A DNA stretch of 64,000 nt from Aedes albopictus. Its lineage: Eukaryota; Arthropoda; Insecta; Diptera; Culicidae. Where the stretch lies: contig NC_085138.1 of the NCBI RefSeq assembly GCF_035046485.1, forward strand, positions 59,253,254-59,317,253, written 5' to 3'. Positions within the stretch are counted from its first letter, which is position 1. Every line of letters starts with the position of its first letter. Made by a program: the position numbers and the translations under genes. The notes under the pieces were generated by a model that had not been told where the DNA came from, searched no databases, and saw only the letters and a list, made by a program, of their open reading frames with translations. Below, one piece after another: positions 43,658-54,540 of this stretch.

Positions 43658-43860
43658 TCCCTAAGGCGTAACTGGAAGTATTTCCTCATTAATTTTTTTT
43701 TCTCTTCATTAAATACCGGCACAATACTTTCAAAATCGGTTTCCATACACATTTAGAAGAAGCGTTAAGGTATCTCCTGAAATTTTCCCCTAGTGGAAAA
43801 TGGTGTTCGTTTTTCCCAAAATCATTTTTTTAAATTTTGTTTTAGAATGTTTTAATTAAG
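43658..43860 (+). mobile_element. Decayed half copy of the 48266 MITE family
   Basis: CTAAGGCGTAACTGGAAG start, ATCGGTTTCCATACACATTT, AAGGTATCTCCTGAA and GTGGAAAA blocks match one arm of the intact copy. The second arm is missing. Confidence 0.6.
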
Positions 43861-44639
43861 TTTCACCATGTTATGATCTTCTACGAAGTTGTTCCTTAGG
43901 GTATCAACTGCTATTTAATTCAACTCGTCAAACCGACGTTCTAAATGAGACACTAGAGGTCATCCAGTTTTCAATTAATTTAGATTTAAAATCACATACA
44001 CACCTTTAACTCATTTGTGTCAGCTCAGTTTATAATCGATTCTTTTTTCGCAGGTTGTTCTTTTCATTCAATTTCACGATTCTAGAAGTGTTCCATGGAT
44101 TTTGACAACCTCTTTTTTATCTCACCATCCAAATGTACGCCGGATTATTTTATTCTGTGAGTCAGTTGTTTCATAGAATCAACAACGTTGCACAGTAGGT
44201 GCTGCCACTTTAATGCTTGTATTTCATCTCCAATGTGCTGCTAGCATTCACAATCATTAGAAAAATGCTAGAAATAAACGATCCTATCATTTTCCAGGGC
44301 ACTTTCAATGAATACCTATTTATGTGTAGACTAGACTAGATTGAAATAGAATGAAATAAAAACCAAAAAAAGTATTTTGTAGACTTCAACAAAGAAAGAT
44401 AAAAAATAAGCGGCGAACCCTAATGATTAGAAAAGTAACAGCTACGATGACCGAAATATACGATCATAGACTGAATAATTTGTAAGTATAGGTATTTGAT
44501 AATTATCTCTAGTATTTTAATAATTAACTCGATTCCAAGTCAAAATGTGTAACCTTCAAGATAAACAATCGTTTAATTCCTTACCGAGACAGCATTTGTC
44601 CTAAAACCAATGTTTTTATGTCCAGTTGACTAATACCCG
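43861..44639. other. Unique sequence upstream of promoter region
   Basis: Repeat-poor sequence with no recognised gene. Probably host intergenic DNA 5' of the gene starting at about 45000. Confidence 0.35.
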
Positions 44640-45374
44640 CCGTGATCTCTTCTCTCTTTTAGATCTAACCTAACCGGCATCACGTACACTGACCATCAAA
44701 ACGCGACCCCCGCCTAGGAACCCAACAAACAAATCGGAGCAGAGAACGAGCGTGCACTCCATCTTCGGCGTCAAACCGCATAAATCATTAGCATGAGTTC
44801 CTACCGGCAAACGGTGCACCAGCAACGACGACCACAAGGGACCATATTTTACATCCAGTCCAACTGCAATCACATTGTCTGAGAAGCTCCTCCGCCCGAA
44901 GGAGAAAAAAGCAACATTTTTAGTGCATTGTGATTTATTTCTATCCCAGTGTCGTGAGTGTGTAAATAGTTGGGAGGTGAAACGGACGCAGAGAGGAAAA
45001 GTTCATTTCAGTGTGTTTTTGTCCATGTTACCGTAATCATTATTATCGTTGCCTGTTTGTTGATGTTGTAAATAATCTGTGTTATTTTGTTGAACGTGAT
45101 TGTGAACCGGGAAGTTTCGCACCAGTGCTAGTCTCCATCGAGTGATTTTTTTTCTTTGTTGAGTTCGATCCGTTGCGTTGCAACGCCATCCGTGAAAAAC
45201 TGAAGCGAAGAAATTGATGAGAGAAGTTGTTCGTAAGTTTAAAAAATAAGAAATCTTTCCTGGATCGTATCGCAGCTGTCTACCAATCGGCACGCCTGTG
45301 ACATCTACCGAATAGCGCAGAACGTAAGAAATAGCATCGTCAGTTGAGTAAGCTCACCGAACATCGAAGTCAAA
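44640..45374 (+). promoter_or_regulatory. Probable promoter and 5' UTR region
   Basis: Unique, GC-richer sequence without repeat ends leads directly into the first coding exon. Arthropod-type initiator words TCAGTG (45008) and TCAGTT (45340) are present, without a clear TATA box or downstream promoter element at the expected spacing. The start site is therefore unassigned. The leader before the ATG contains several short upstream ATGs. Confidence 0.35.
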
Positions 45375-45419
45375 ATGGAAACCGAGGAAATTATTAAGCT
45401 CGTCGACGGGATCTATAAG
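45375..45419 (+). CDS. First coding exon of a host gene (partial), unknown protein
   Basis: The ATG lies in a good context (gtcaaaATGg) and opens 15 codons, METEEIIKLVDGIYK. They end at a consensus donor, AAG|GTTAGT (45420-45425), in phase 0. Ten of 15 codons end in G or C. The flanks are unique on both sides: a leader-like region upstream and intron-like sequence downstream. Read without splicing, the frame would run to 45593 and lose protein-like character, which favours splicing. No downstream exon is recognisable, so the first intron may exceed the remaining 18 kb. The peptide is too short to name a family. Confidence 0.5.
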
Positions 45420-45610
45420 GTTAGTTGGAATGTCATTGCAAAATTAACTTTAAGCCCTAGCCCGTCATCATCGTTTCGGTTTGTTGGAGAAATTCCTTTC
45501 GACAATAGTCACGATGAGGTGATGAACTCATATGTTATTCTATGTGTACCGTGGAAGGAGGATACATTGATCCTTGTTTTGATTATTCTCTAACAACGGA
45601 TCTATAAGGT
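45409..45610 (+). repeat. 13-bp repeat duplicating the splice-donor region
   Basis: GGATCTATAAGGT at 45409-45421 spans the exon end and donor. The identical 13-mer recurs at 45598-45610 followed by ATCA. The second copy could serve as an alternative or ancestral donor, or be a local duplication. Confidence 0.6.
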
Positions 45611-46565
45611 ATCAATTTATATAATTATGTTTAACATTTCTCACAGAACTTTCAGCTATCAGTTGAAAGATATCAATTTCTCTCTTGTTTACAATACGGC
45701 CTATCTATTACTTTTTTCATAATCAAACTCTTCCCAACATATGACATACACTTCGAGAGATCTTACCAACCCAGTCCTACTGAACTAGTTCCTTCCAGCT
45801 CGTGCGCCACCATAACGACGACAGCAGCATTGACAATCGAGACTTAATGCCAGCCTGGATGAAAAATGACACTCTCATATCTCTTCATTTCCTTCTACGA
45901 GCATAGGTAGCTCTACGGATGACACAATTTCCAGGTTCCAGCTAGCAGCAGCAGCAGCAGGTTCCTTTTCAAGTTAAAGAGTCATACTTACAACATACCA
46001 ACTAGGTCTGTCTAGGAACCGCCTTGCCTTGCCGCGCCGGTCCAGTACGACAAACACGTATGCAATTGTGAGTTTGCGGGTTGATGTTCAACAGCAGTTA
46101 CATACCCGTCATTGTCGAGTTTGAGGTTGTTCCCAGCTCAGCTGGTGCTGGACTGCCTGACTGGCTGAGTGACTGACAGCAGCCAAAGAGAGGGAATGGT
46201 TGGAATTTTGCAGGGTCCACCCATCCCATATGAATGCCATTCCGATGACCGACATGAATGAATGTCTGTGGAAATGATGGATGTTCACTGTTCGCATTGG
46301 TGTAACCAGGGTGGAATTGATTTGCATCAAATTTTGATAACAAAATTGTTGATTAGTTACACATCGCAATAGGAAAGTTATCCGATTTCTCTGAAGTGGA
46401 CCTTAAGGGACAGCAGTGATGATGTAAAGTCATTTGAGTTTTTTTGGACACATCTGTCGTTTACGTAGATTGTTGAATTTGAAAATCACTTTTGAGTTAT
46501 TAAGGTTTTTGAACATTTCTTAAACATGTTACTGAATTAATGTCTGTTAGACTTACTAGGAAAGT
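45420..46565 (+). other. Start of first intron, unique
   Basis: High-complexity sequence with a (CAG)5 run at about 45944-45960. Minus-strand frames at 46098-46369 overlap in two phases and are not called. Confidence 0.4.
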
Positions 46566-46569
46566 TTTC

Positions 46570-47262
46570 GGTGGTATTCCAAAAAAAATTATTACAGGTT
46601 TCATGAAATCAAATAACTTCTAATTTTCTTTCCTAAAGGAATTCATGATGAAATACTTGAAAAACAAAACAATACAAATCCCGGAAGAAATGCTAATAGT
46701 CCTGGTCTACCTCTTATTGTTTTCTGGAGGACTGTCAGTAAGACTTTTTCACAAATAATTGATTTTGTCGAAGGGAACTAATGAAACTCCTACTGTGATT
46801 TCTCCAGAAATTCTTGCTGGTATTCCTGATGAACTTTATATAGAAATTTCTCTAGAGATGAATTCTAAAATTTCAGTGGAAATTTCCCCAAAACTACTCC
46901 ATAGAACTATTTCGCGGATACATCCTAGAATTTATCTAGGGATTTTCCTAGAGTTTCTTTCAAAATTTCATCCTAGGATTCAAACAGGAATTCCCCAATG
47001 GATTCTCCTGGATTCCTCTGTAGATCTTCCTATTGGACTTCTTCCAGGAATTTCCTGGGAAAATTTGCGTTTATATGGAATACAGATTTTTCATTTATAG
47101 GATGCAGATTTTTCACTCAAATTTTGTATGGGATACAGATTTTTGAACGAGTGATACAGAAAATCATCTGGCATCGCTGGATGGGATGGGGGATTCATCT
47201 AGGATTTCCTCGTGGTGTTCCTGCAGAAATATCTGTAGGTAGTTCTTCCGGAGTTGTTGCAT
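46570..47262 (+). repeat. Degenerate gaattcc-type array, C-rich
   Basis: tttctccagaaattcttgctggtattcc-type units, mostly from about 46780. The 113-codon frame is motif-derived. Confidence 0.65.
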
Positions 47263-47450
47263 AGATTCTTTTGGACTTAGGCATGAGCGTAGCCATAGGG
47301 AGCTGGGGCGAGTGGGGTGGTGTTCGTGACCATGTTTCTTTGCTATCAGTGTTTTTTTTTAATTCGAGCCAACTCAAGATTATCAATTGCTCAGAGTTCC
47401 AGAAAAAATATCTCAAGAATAAAAACCTATTCCAATAATTTAGGGTTTTT
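47263..47450. other. Short spacer
   Basis: Contains GGGGCGAGTGGGGTGG and a poly-T run. No gene. Confidence 0.3.
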
Positions 47451-47457
47451 ATACATA

Positions 47458-47670
47458 ACTAGCAGTCCCGGCAAACTACGGACTGCCTGTTAACTTCGTT
47501 TTTTGACATATAGCTCCATAGGTACGTCCCTCGCATATTCACCTGTATAAAGCCCCCCTTTTCATAGGTAGGAGTCCATATAACCAAAAGTTTCCGAATC
47601 CATAAGGGTCAGACAGGCAGATAGACAATCTCATTATAGAATTTTACCAAATAAAAATTTTGGTTGAAGG
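47458..47670 (+). repeat. Interspersed repeat starting ctagcagtcccggcaaacta (copy 1)
   Basis: ACTAGCAGTCCCGGCAAACT, CTGCCTG..AACT.CGTTTTT and GACATA.AG match 60243-60305. A CAGACAGGCAGATAGACAAT block near 47612 resembles the 3' part of a widespread insect repeat as I recall it; class unassigned. Confidence 0.55.
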
Positions 47671-47849
47671 CTAAATTTTGTGATTTTTATTCATGGAATA
47701 CAAAAGAAGTGTCCCTTTTCCGGAACCGGTTCCGGTAGGGAAAAAGAAGGGCTTTTTAGAACCATATGCTGCTATAAAGTGTGGTTGCACAAGATTCACG
47801 AACTGTCACTCGTATTCAATTCAATCAAACGTCATGCTAAGAGCAAAAA

Positions 47850-48262
47850 ACCGGGATTTTTTATGAATTCCTATAGAGATACCTTCAATAATTCCTCCAG
47901 GTATTCATTCAGGGACCTCTCAAGGGACTGCTTCAGGAATACATCAAGGGCTTCTCCAGGAATTTTATCTCCGAAAATTTCTTTACAGACGTTTTGAGGA
48001 GGGATTTCGATAGTGATTGTACCAGGGCTTCCTTCAGAAATTTCTACAGATACTTCTTCATTGGCGAATTACACCAAAAATGTTCCCATTGCTTTCTTCA
48101 GTGATTTCATTATGGATTTCACCAGACATTCGTTCTTCTGGGATATCTTCAGAGGTTCCTCCAATGATTGTACCAGTGTTTTTTTCGAGGATTCCTTCTG
48201 AAAATTTGCCATGGATTCCCAAAGGATTTTCACCAGAGATCATTTGAAGTATATCTGCGAGT
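47850..48262 (+). repeat. Degenerate gaattcc-type array, C-rich
   Basis: ttcctccaggtattcattcaggg units. Confidence 0.6.
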
Positions 48263-48265
48263 GTT

Positions 48266-48630
48266 CCTTAAGGCGAAACTGGATCCATTTCCTCACTTTT
48301 TGGTTTTTGATTTTTAATAAAATAACGAAGCAATATTTTTTCAAAATCGGTTTTCGTACACATGTAGAGTATGGATCAAGGTATCTCCTGAATTTTTTCC
48401 TGGTTGAAAAAGTTTTTCGTTTTTGCAGAAACCATTTTTACACAAAATTGCACAAAAAAATGGTTTCTGCAAAAACGAAAAACTTTTTCCACCAGGGAAA
48501 AATTTAGGAGATACCTTGATCCATACTCTACATGTGTACGAAAACCGATTTTGAAAAAATATTGCTTCGTTATTTTATTAAAAATCAAAAACCAAAAAAA
48601 TGAGAAAATGCTTCCAGTTTCGCCTTAAGG
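48266..48630. mobile_element. TTAA-flanked palindromic MITE, best copy
   Basis: Ends read CC-TTAA-GGCGAAACTGG and, inverted, CCAGTTTCGCC-TTAA-GG. This puts TTAA at 48268-48271 and 48625-48628 just outside GGCGAAACTGG repeats. Arms of about 170 bp pair through TTAAAAATCAAAAACC-, ATCGGTTTTCGTACACATGT- and GGTTTCTGCAAAAACGAAAA-like blocks to a short turn near 48440. Frames on both strands here mirror each other and are not genes. Decayed relatives are at 39313 and 43658. Confidence 0.8.
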
Positions 48631-48639
48631 GATTTCTCC

Positions 48640-48850
48640 ATATATTAAAAGACACGGACACGTTCAATGCTTCCAGTGAGCTTTTCGCTCTTTGAAGGAA
48701 GCACGACATTAGACAACGGACTAGCATGCAACGCCCAGTGGAACAGCCGAAAACTTTTCCTGACAGCTGTGGCGGGAATCGAACCCACGCTCCTCAGCAC
48801 AATGCGACTAAGAGCTTGGTGACCCTAGCCGCACGACCACGGAACCGCAC
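48640..48850 (-). mobile_element. SINE with class-II tRNA-like head
   Basis: The minus strand starts GTGCGGTTCCGTGGTCGTGC and has a long anticodon/variable region (ACCAAGCTCTTAGTCGCATT). B box GGGTTCGATTCCCGCC follows, then a body ending GCGAAAAGCTCACTGGAAGC. The long spacing between boxes suggests derivation from a Leu- or Ser-type tRNA. Target duplication not resolved. Confidence 0.65.
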
Positions 48851-50345
48851 ATTTCTTCCAGGAATTCCTTAAAAATAAATTAACTCAACATTTTCTTATA
48901 TTAATCCAGAAATTCCTTAAATTTGGGATGAGAAAACCATTTAGGAGTTCATCTAAGGAATCGTTCAATAATTCGTCTTAAAATAATTGCATACATGGAT
49001 CCCTACATTTTTTTTTGAGGGATTCCTACATAAATTCTTCAAGATATTCGTATAGAAAGCTCGCTGGAGTTTTCGAAGGAATTCCGGTGTGAACAATTAG
49101 CATTAGTTAAAATTCGCGAATAAAAAGAAATTAAAAAAAATAATAGCAAGGAAAAATTCTTCATGGGATTGCTTCACGGATTCCTCATTAGCTTTCTTCA
49201 GGAATTCCTCCAGGTAATATTTCAGAGTCCTACCAGGAGTTCACCTGGGTATTCCTTCTATGAATATTTCAGCAACAACTTCAGGGATTATTTTAAAAAT
49301 TCCTTCAAGGATTCCCCCAGATACTCTTCTTGGGATTCTTTCAGAAACTTCTCCAGAAATCAATCCAGGATTTTCTCCAGGAACTCCTCTGTGCATTCCT
49401 TCAAGATTTCACCCTAACATTCCTTCAGGAATTCCTTAACAGATTCCTCCAGGAATTGTTTCATTAATATCTCCAGGAATTCCACCAGGGATTCCCTAAA
49501 GAGTTCTTCCAGGAATTTATCCAGGACTTCCTCCAGGGATTTTCCAAGGATTTTTCCACAGATTCCTCCAGGAATTCCTTCAGGGATTCCTACAAAAATT
49601 TCACCAGGAATTCCCCCTGAAGTTTCTTCAGAAATTTTTCCAGAAATTCTTTTATGGATTTCTACAAGAATTCCTCCAGAGATTGTTCAAGGAATCGTTC
49701 CAGGGATTCTTCCAGGAATTTCTTCGGGAGTTTTACAAGGCAGTCTTTCAGAAATTCATCCAGGATTTTTTAAGAGATTCCTAGGATTTTTTTTAAGAAA
49801 TTTGTTTAGAAATTCTTCCAGGGATTTCTAAAAAGATTCATCTAAATATTCCTCCAGCATTTCCTGCTGAGATTCCTCCTGGAAATCCTTCTGCGATTCC
49901 TCTAGTGTTTTATCCAGGTATTCTTCCAGGGATTTCTCTGGAAATTACTCCAGGAATTGCTCTGAAATTTCTTCCAGGAATTCGTCTTGCAATACCTTTA
50001 GAAATTCCTCTTGGAATATTTTCGAAAATTTATTCTGAGATCCAAGAATTTCTTCAAAACTACCTGAACATTTTTTTTTCAATTACTTCAAGAAGTTTAA
50101 GAGGCATTCCGCTAGGGTTTTCTATTGGAATACTTTAAGATAATTTTAGAGGGATGCATACAGGAGCCACGAAATTTTCCAAAAAGTCATCCAGGAATTC
50201 TTTCACAATTATCTCCAAGAAATGTTTAAGGAATCCATCCATGAATTCTTTAAAGAATACTCCATGCAGCTCAAGCAAAGGAATTCCTTCAGATGTTCGT
50301 CCTGAGATTCATTTTTCCAATCCATCAAGAACTTATCCTTTGTTA
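48851..50345 (+). repeat. Degenerate gaattcc-type array, purest C-rich block
   Basis: From about 49160 to 50000 the motif is at its best preserved, with runs such as ttcctccaggaattc and ccagggattcc every 12-30 bp. Frames of 67-84 codons are by-products. Confidence 0.75.
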
Positions 50346-50785
50346 TTTTTTTTTTAACTACTCTAAATATCTCTAGTACGTATACTTGTCTTATGACAGG
50401 TCATTGTCAGAGCCGAAATCATTTGAAGCTAATCAGAAAAGTTCAAAATGATCTGTGTCGTTTTTACAACACAGAAAAGGAAGACTCGGAACACTAGTCA
50501 TGAAATTGTCCAGCATTATTTGTTTTATCAAAGAATAAGGTTCTTCAATAAGGGGCTACTTGAACCCTTTGAAATCTGGAGAACAGATCTCATTACGGTG
50601 GTGCTCTTCATCCGAAAGGTTGTGCCGTGCTGGGGAAATGCTTTATGTCAATCGATGACGACCACTCCTGATAGTGGTACGTTATCCAGACAAAGCTAAA
50701 CAAGAATGGGGAATATGTCACAATAGATCAAAACAATGGTTGCAGTGATGATAATACCCAACACGCACACGGAATAAAAAAAATA
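50346..50785. other. Spacer, nothing recognised
   Basis: Contains GAGCCGAAATCATTTG (also near 14387). No gene assigned; an 83-codon frame lacks features. Confidence 0.3.
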
Positions 50786-50789
50786 CCTA

Positions 50790-51110
50790 TAGGAAATTTT
50801 TCCAGGGATGTTTTAAGGATGTTCCTTTAGAGAATCCTTTAGGAATTCTTTCAAAAAAATGTCAAGAAACTCCTTTGGAAATTCTCCCGCAAACTCCCTA
50901 ATGGTTTCCTCCAACGATAGTTCTTGGACTTGTCATAGGATTCCTTCAGGAACTTCACCAAGGATATCTGCAAAAATTTCGCTTGAATGTTTTCCAAAAA
51001 GATGCCAAAAACTTCCAGGGACTCCTCCGGAAATCCCTCCAGCCTTTTCTTCAGCAGTTTGCTCAAAGATTGCATCAGGCATTCTTACAATAAGTCCGCC
51101 GGAGACTCTT
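50790..51110 (+). repeat. Degenerate gaattcc-type array, C-rich
   Basis: Units as above; overlapping frames occur on both strands. Confidence 0.6.
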
Positions 51111-51195
51111 CCCAGCAACACATATGTCTAAGAAGAGACACGTTAGCGTAGGGATTGATTGCGCAGAAGTCACGGTATCTGACTTTTCAATTCTA
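51111..51195. mobile_element. Decayed copy of the 3684 MITE
   Basis: CCCAGCAACACATATGTC, GAAGAG, GCGTAGG and GCGCAGAAGTCAC follow the order of the intact element at 3684-3825. The right terminal repeat is lost. Confidence 0.6.
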
Positions 51196-51351
51196 AAAGC
51201 GCTTTCAGATATTTCTCTAGGGAATCCCTCCGAAATTCACCCAGGGAAGACTCTTTTGGAATTCTCCCAGGGTTTCCTCCCAAAATATTCCTAGGAAATG
51301 CACCAAAAATTACTCCAGGATTTCTTTTTCCTTTTTTTTCTTTTTTTCCTG
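51196..51351 (+). repeat. Degenerate gaattcc-type array, C-rich
   Basis: Short continuation of the array up to the terminal module. Confidence 0.5.
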
Positions 51352-51455
51352 GGAACTTCTAGGAAACGCCCTTGACCCCAACACAAATGTCCAGAAACAG
51401 GACCAGTTCTAGCTAAGTTTCTTAATTAAAGCCCAGACATAATTTATGCAGGAAT
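51352..51455 (+). repeat. Array-terminal module (copy 2)
   Basis: GGGAACTTCTAGGAAACGCC, TGTCCAGAAACAGGACC and AGACATAATTTATGCA align with 33353-33460. Confidence 0.5.
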
Positions 51456-51548
51456 TTCTTTTATACTATTTTCAATTTATGCGCCCCCAGCCTACGGCAA
51501 AAAATAGTGGTTCCAGTGTATTTGACGCTTCACATTGTAAGATAACTA

Positions 51549-51723
51549 TGGGAGTTTTTCGGCATTCAGTCACGGTAAAGGCGTTGATAGTTTTATATCA
51601 TAGCCAACGTTTCGATCGTAGGATTGGGATCTTTCTCAGGGCTCCAAAGTCAAGGATCGAAAAGTTGGCAATGATATTTAATTGTCATCACTTTTACCGT
51701 GACCGAAAGCCGAAAAATTCCCA
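51549..51723. mobile_element. MITE, about 175 bp
   Basis: The left GGGAGTTTTTCGGCATTCAG pairs with the inverted right end GGGAATTTTTCGGCTTTCGG. Both continue TCACGGTAAA, and inner ATATCAT.GCCAAC.TTTCGATC blocks also match. Confidence 0.7.
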
Positions 51724-51729
51724 AAGTTT

Positions 51730-52296
51730 TCAAAAATCCCAGTCCAATCATTCCAATATATTGTAAGAAATGGCACCCAAAGTGTTCACCATTTTGGCAT
51801 AAACTATATCCTTTTTCTATTGAGTCGTTCTTTAGAAACTACTCTTGCAAAAACAAATGTGATTTAAAAATTTCAGACAGAATGAAGGGATGCAAAACAA
51901 TTTGTTTAATCAGGCCATGACTTTTGTGTGAACTTTTGATCTGGACAAGGTACAATCATTGAATGAAATAATAATAATGTCATATATTCCAGGTCAATTA
52001 TCTTGCCAACATTTTATGAACTTAAAAAACGACAAATTTTCACACAATTTGCAATCATTCTGTAAAAAAAACAAATTTACCTTGGCTATACGAATGTCTA
52101 TGATTTTTTTTTGTTTCAGCATATGTGAAACGTATAAAGTACATATTTACTAAGCATTATTTTATATTCTATCGATAAAAATGCTATATTCAAAACTTAT
52201 GTATTCGTTTTCATTCATTTTTTTTTATTAAAAAAATCCAGCCAATAAATCCAGTAACCGTACACATTATTTTTTGCTGCAATGCATTGATAATCC
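51730..52296. other. AT-rich spacer
   Basis: No gene and no identified repeat ends. Confidence 0.35.
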
Positions 52297-52408
52297 ACTA
52301 TGGGGCTGTTCATAAACCACGTAGGCCAAAATTTGGCGATTTCAGATCCCACCTCCCCCCCTCCCCCGTAGACTTTTGACCATTCAAAAATTTTTAAATT
52401 TGTATGGA
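52297..52408 (+). repeat. Interspersed repeat, ggggctgttcataaaccacg end
   Basis: Matches the reverse complement of 9856-10010, with C runs where that copy has G runs. Confidence 0.55.
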
Positions 52409-52439
52409 GCGTAGACTTTGGCTAGGAGCAGGAGGTAGG

Positions 52440-53330
52440 AGTTCTTTTAAGGTTTTCTTCTCCTCTCTTCCTCCAGCAGTTTCTTCGGACATCTCTTTAG
52501 GGATTTCAACCGAAATTTTTTTTGAGATTCCATCAGAACTTGTTTCTGTGTTTTCTAAAGAAGTCCCTTTCGGGATTCCTCCAGGAGTTCCTTTTTGGAT
52601 TTCATCAGGAATTCAATCTGATATTCATTCCAAGTCTCAGCAGGAAATCCCTCCCTCCAGGAGTTGCTTCTGGAATTCCTCCAGAATTCCTTTTTTTTGG
52701 ATTCCTTCAGAAATTCCTTCCTGGAATCTTTTGGGATTCCTCGAGGACTTCCTTCTAGGATTTATCCAGGATTTTTGTTTCCCGGGAATCCTCCATTCAC
52801 TCCATCCAGGATTCCTCGAGGATCTATTAGAGTTCTGAGAAGAATCCCTTTACGGATCTCTCCCATAGTTCCTACAGGAATTCCTCCAGAATTTTCTTTC
52901 TTAGATTTCATCAGGAGTTATATCCAAATAATCTTCCGGGATTACCACAAAGTTAAATTCGGGATTCCTTAAGAAATTCCTTACGGAATTCTTTCAAATG
53001 CATCTTCCGTGTTTCATTTACAAATTAGTTCCTTCCGAGAATCAACAAATATCTCCCTCTGATATTCTTCCAGAAGTTTATTCAAGATTTCTCCGAAAGC
53101 TTCATCTAGAATTGCTCCAGGTACTCCTCACGGAAATTCTTTTGAAATTTCTCTATGACTTCCTTTTAAGATTCCTCCAGGAGATCCTTCTGAAATTCCT
53201 CTGGAAGTTCCTTCAGGGATTAAATCTGAGATTCCTCCAGATCCATTTGGAATGTTTTCGGAAGTTTTTTTTATTCCCAGTAGGAACTCGTGTGGAAATG
53301 TTTTCTTTCTCCTGTTGGGGAAACCTATAA
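52440..53330 (+). repeat. Degenerate gaattcc-type array, C-rich
   Basis: Well-preserved ttcctccaggaattc units; overlapping frames of 102-144 codons are artefacts. Confidence 0.7.
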
Positions 53331-53465
53331 AGAACACCATGAGAAATTCCTTACAAAGTTGCTAGAGGAGCTCCCTAAGAAATTGTTGGGGGAATTATTC
53401 GAGGAAGTTTTGTAGAAACTTTATAAGGAACTCCTGGAATAATGCCGTAATTCCAAAAACTTAGA
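53331..53465 (-). repeat. Short G-rich reversal of the array
   Basis: gagaaattccttacaaagttgctagagg-type units after the flip at about 53335. Confidence 0.5.
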
Positions 53466-54540
53466 AAAAAATCATTGCAGCCTTAGTGGCGCAAAATTGA
53501 TCGTGAGAGGCATTTGGGCGAAATATATTTTTTTCTGAAAACAAAATACATTATTCTTTACGCAGGATTTCAAAACCACTTTCTCAGATACAGTTGTTGC
53601 GTCCGATAGCTGCATGTCTTATGAAATGAAGTAGGCATTTATTTCCATTTTTGGTATTTACATTAATGTAAATGGAAAAGAATTCATGCAATGTTTCTTT
53701 TTTTTTTATTTTCTAGATATAATGATACTTAATACAAGTAACATTTTTATTAATTACGAAATACTTTTTATAGTAGGCCTAGTAGAAAGCTACGTAGCAT
53801 ATCATAAACCCCTACCCCCTTTCTTCACAATTCGTCACAAAATCACAAACACCCCCCTCCCCTTCAAAAAGCTACGTCGTTTCTGGATGCCCCCTAAATT
53901 AGGTTTAAAGTTTTACAACAATTTTTCATCCCATACAAAATGTATGGAGTTTCATAATCAACTAAATTTTCTCCAAGTTATTGTATTTTTCCTAATCATC
54001 GTAAAAAATTCTTTGAAGCTAAAAGCTTGTTATCTGAAGTTTTTTTTATGCTCAACCCAAAATCGACTAAATGGTCACTGTTATTGTGCAGTGCGGAACC
54101 AGATTGGTCCAAAACACAGGGGAACCTATTAGATTTAGATGAAGAATGATATCTTACTTTTGGTCGTAGTGAATCCATTACTTGCGTAACAGAAATGGTC
54201 GATGTTATATTTAAATATTTCCACAAGCAAGTGATCAAAGTTCTTTCGAGATATTTAGAGGCCCAAAAAGCTTCTGCTTCGTTTGAAACTAAGATATCCA
54301 ATACGGAATTTTATCTTCGAAGGTATGATCCATAATTTTTTAACGAGTCCATACGAACAGTTTAACAAAGACAATTTAACGCCCGTAAACAGTGGTTCTC
54401 ATCGTAGCCAGACAGTACTCTTTTTGACAACGCAGGTTTCCATTCAGTATGCTATTTTTGTATAACATTTCCAATCAATTCCAAAGAAAGTATTTTTTTT
54501 TATACTTCAACGCCTTAAACCACCCATGATTTTTTACCCA
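53466..54540. other. AT-rich, includes decayed poly-C repeat
   Basis: 53788-53892 contains ACCCCTACCCCC and ACGTCGTTTCTGGATGCCCCC, a diverged inverted relative of the ggggctgtccataaacc family. The 148-codon plus frame at 53686-54132 and the 101-codon minus frame at 53996-54301 have no recognisable domains. Confidence 0.35.

Noticed and set aside
45340..45345. Initiator TCAGTT as transcription start
   Set aside because: No TATA box or downstream element at the required spacing; a second candidate exists at 45008, so neither is called.
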